A DNA stretch of 64,000 bases from Caulobacter sp. SLTY (GTDB lineage: Bacteria > Pseudomonadota > Alphaproteobacteria > Caulobacterales > Caulobacteraceae), in NCBI RefSeq assembly GCF_009905535.1, contig NZ_JAAALA010000022.1:1-64000 (forward strand), given 5' to 3'. Under the pieces are notes generated by a model, which saw only the letters and a list, made by a program, of their open reading frames with translations, ran no database searches and was not told the origin of the DNA. A program made the translations under genes and the position numbers. Shown in pieces: positions 63,094-64,000 of this stretch (positions are counted from its first letter, which is position 1; each line of letters begins with the position of its first letter).

Positions 63094-63188
63094 GGGGGTG
63101 ACACTCCGATACGAAAGGGTCGCATCCTCTACTCTTCTCGCCCGCGCGGCGCCAATCCTCTTGCCAAAACACCGCTTCCGGGGTTTCG

Positions 63189-63196
63189 TTAACCAT
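63189..63196 (+). promoter_or_regulatory. TTAACCAT motif, candidate CtrA half-site
   Basis: TTAACCAT occurs ~70 bp before the GTG of the edge gene and ~95 bp before prfA's start on the other side. This 8-mer was reported as a CtrA-associated motif in Caulobacter (recalled). A single half-site in a 167-bp gap is weak evidence, so treat it as a candidate. Confidence 0.25.
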
Positions 63197-63260
63197 AGGT
63201 ATCCGGGGGTATGGTGGGCATGGGTGCGATTTTGGCCATGGTGAGCCGGGGGACGAGGCC

Positions 63261-64000
63261 GTGAGCGACGCGCCCCGCTGTTCCCTCGACAGCCGCTATG
63301 AGCGCGAACCGGATGGGCATGAGGCCCATGCCGCCCCGGCCGCCGCGCCGGTCGCCTATTCCCCGCACCAGGCTGTGTCCGTCGGCCTGCCCGGCGCCGC
63401 CCCGACCGTCTTCACCACCCCGACCACGGTGACCAGCGGCGCCAATGTCGTGCCGGTCACCACGACCACCACCGTCGTTCCGGGCGCAGTGATCAGCCCC
63501 ATCAGCACGCCCCCGATGGTGGTCATGCCCCAGCCGCTGATCGGCACGCCGATGGGCGGGATCACGGTGATCAACAACCCGCCGCCCGCCGGCAGCCCCT
63601 GTCCGATGTGCGGCAAGCCGCTGGGCGAGCCGGCGGCCGCCAAGCCCCACGACCACGGTCACCACGGCCCGCCGCCCTCGCCGCGCTTCAGCAAGGCCAC
63701 GCCGGAGGTGTTCCGCGAGGGCTTCAAGCCGCTGTGGGACGCGGCGCAGTCGGAGAAGGCCGCCTTCGTGGTGGTCTCGGGCTGCAACAAGCTGCTCAGC
63801 GTGCTGCTCAAGGAGCTGGAGACCAAGGCCAAGTCCGAGAAGACCGAGGACGACAAGCCCAGGTCGTCGGGGGGCGGCTGGTCCTTCTTCGGAGGGCGGA
63901 AGGAAGAGAAGAAGCCCACCGCCGCCCAGCGGATCGATAAGCTGCAAAAGGCCGGTTACCTGCTGAAGAGCACCGCCGCGGCCGCCAAGGAATCGGGCAT
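63261..64000 (+). CDS. Hypothetical protein, 3' end outside window
   Basis: At least 246 residues; the reading frame is open to the window end. GTG start with GGGGGACGAGG upstream. The N-terminal half is Pro/Thr/Val-rich ([27 protein letters not shown]), followed by a zinc-knuckle-like CPMCGKPLG (Cys114, Cys117) and His-rich HDHGHHG, then a helical domain ([20 protein letters not shown]) with [20 protein letters not shown] at the end of the visible part. No family recognised. Possibly a scaffold or membrane-associated protein; function unknown. Confidence 0.6.
   Translation, partial: MSDAPRCSLDSRYEREPDGHEAHAAPAAAPVAYSPHQAVSVGLPGAAPTVFTTPTTVTSGANVVPVTTTTTVVPGAVISPISTPPMVVMPQPLIGTPMGGITVINNPPPAGSPCPMCGKPLGEPAAAKPHDHGHHGPPPSPRFSKATPEVFREGFKPLWDAAQSEKAAFVVVSGCNKLLSVLLKELETKAKSEKTEDDKPRSSGGGWSFFGGRKEEKKPTAAQRIDKLQKAGYLLKSTAAAAKESG

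Noticed and set aside
63189..63947. 252-residue minus-strand frame at the right edge
   Set aside because: The plus-strand GTG frame has a ribosome-binding site, a CPMC zinc-type motif and runs off the window; the minus frame has only biased composition.

Overview
High-GC (visibly around two thirds G+C) alphaproteobacterial chromosome, most likely Caulobacteraceae (a Caulobacter or Phenylobacterium relative). Pointers are a TrcR/DUF1013 regulator, the prfA-prmC-DUF4167 gene order, MsrPQ, a DnaX with a long N-terminal extension, and families of short palindromic intergenic repeats. This is inferred from protein families; no rRNA or tRNA gene was found to settle it. Most of the window is ordinary chromosome with a few accessory blocks.

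Layout. 1-7532: three tandem paralogues (the first truncated by the window edge) that join FG-GAP (integrin-like) propellers to RTX calcium-binding repeats and share one C-terminal tail; no type I transporter is present. 7611-16330: housekeeping and small conserved proteins (prmA, a Tat-exported carbonic-anhydrase-like protein, two DUF465 proteins, TIGR02444, ubiX, trcR, DUF3309, DUF983, threonine aldolase, a HTH/SRPBCC pair). 16407-20766: epoxide hydrolase, quinone oxidoreductase, msrQ-msrP, peptide deformylase. 20824-26200: rmuC, then dnaX-SDR-ebfC-recR (minus) with the SRP RNA gene upstream of dnaX. 26277-31200: nudC, MAPEG protein, a Baeyer-Villiger type monooxygenase, DUF1697, and an AT-rich orphan. 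31226-35876: a three-gene operon for a 2-oxoacid:acceptor oxidoreductase (GltD-like Fe-S flavoprotein, alpha, beta). 36083-38528: L,D-transpeptidase, DUF882 peptidase and a small membrane protein. 38721-40949: two tandem exported paralogues of unknown function. 41109-45980: a nucleobase block with URC1, URC4 and upp (uracil catabolism through uridine nucleotides) beside an adenine-deaminase-type enzyme. 46041-51188: envelope proteins (glycine zipper, Q/R-rich lipoprotein), an acyl-CoA dehydrogenase-like flavoprotein, and an HxlR regulator coupled to an aspartyl-protease-like protein that seems to use a CTG start. 51325-64000: thiolase, DUF3617 lipoprotein, GNAT-YbjN pair, class III aminotransferase, amidase, DUF4167, prmC, MOSC protein, YihY, Sel1-type lipoprotein, prfA, and an unfinished gene at the right edge.

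How the genes work together. Many neighbours are translationally coupled by ATGA, TGATG or GTGA overlaps: TIGR02444/ubiX, msrP/msrQ, SDR/ebfC, korA/korB, gltD-like/korA, LDT/DUF882, URC4/upp, MOSC/prmC, GNAT/ybjN. The recognisable modules are envelope methionine-sulfoxide repair (MsrPQ), replication/recombination (dnaX-ebfC-recR), translation termination (prfA, prmC), peptidoglycan remodelling (LDT plus DUF882), uracil/adenine use (URC1, URC4, upp, ade) and ferredoxin-linked 2-oxoacid oxidation. Four families of intergenic inverted repeats sit between these modules; each has two members here except one family whose two members share only architecture.
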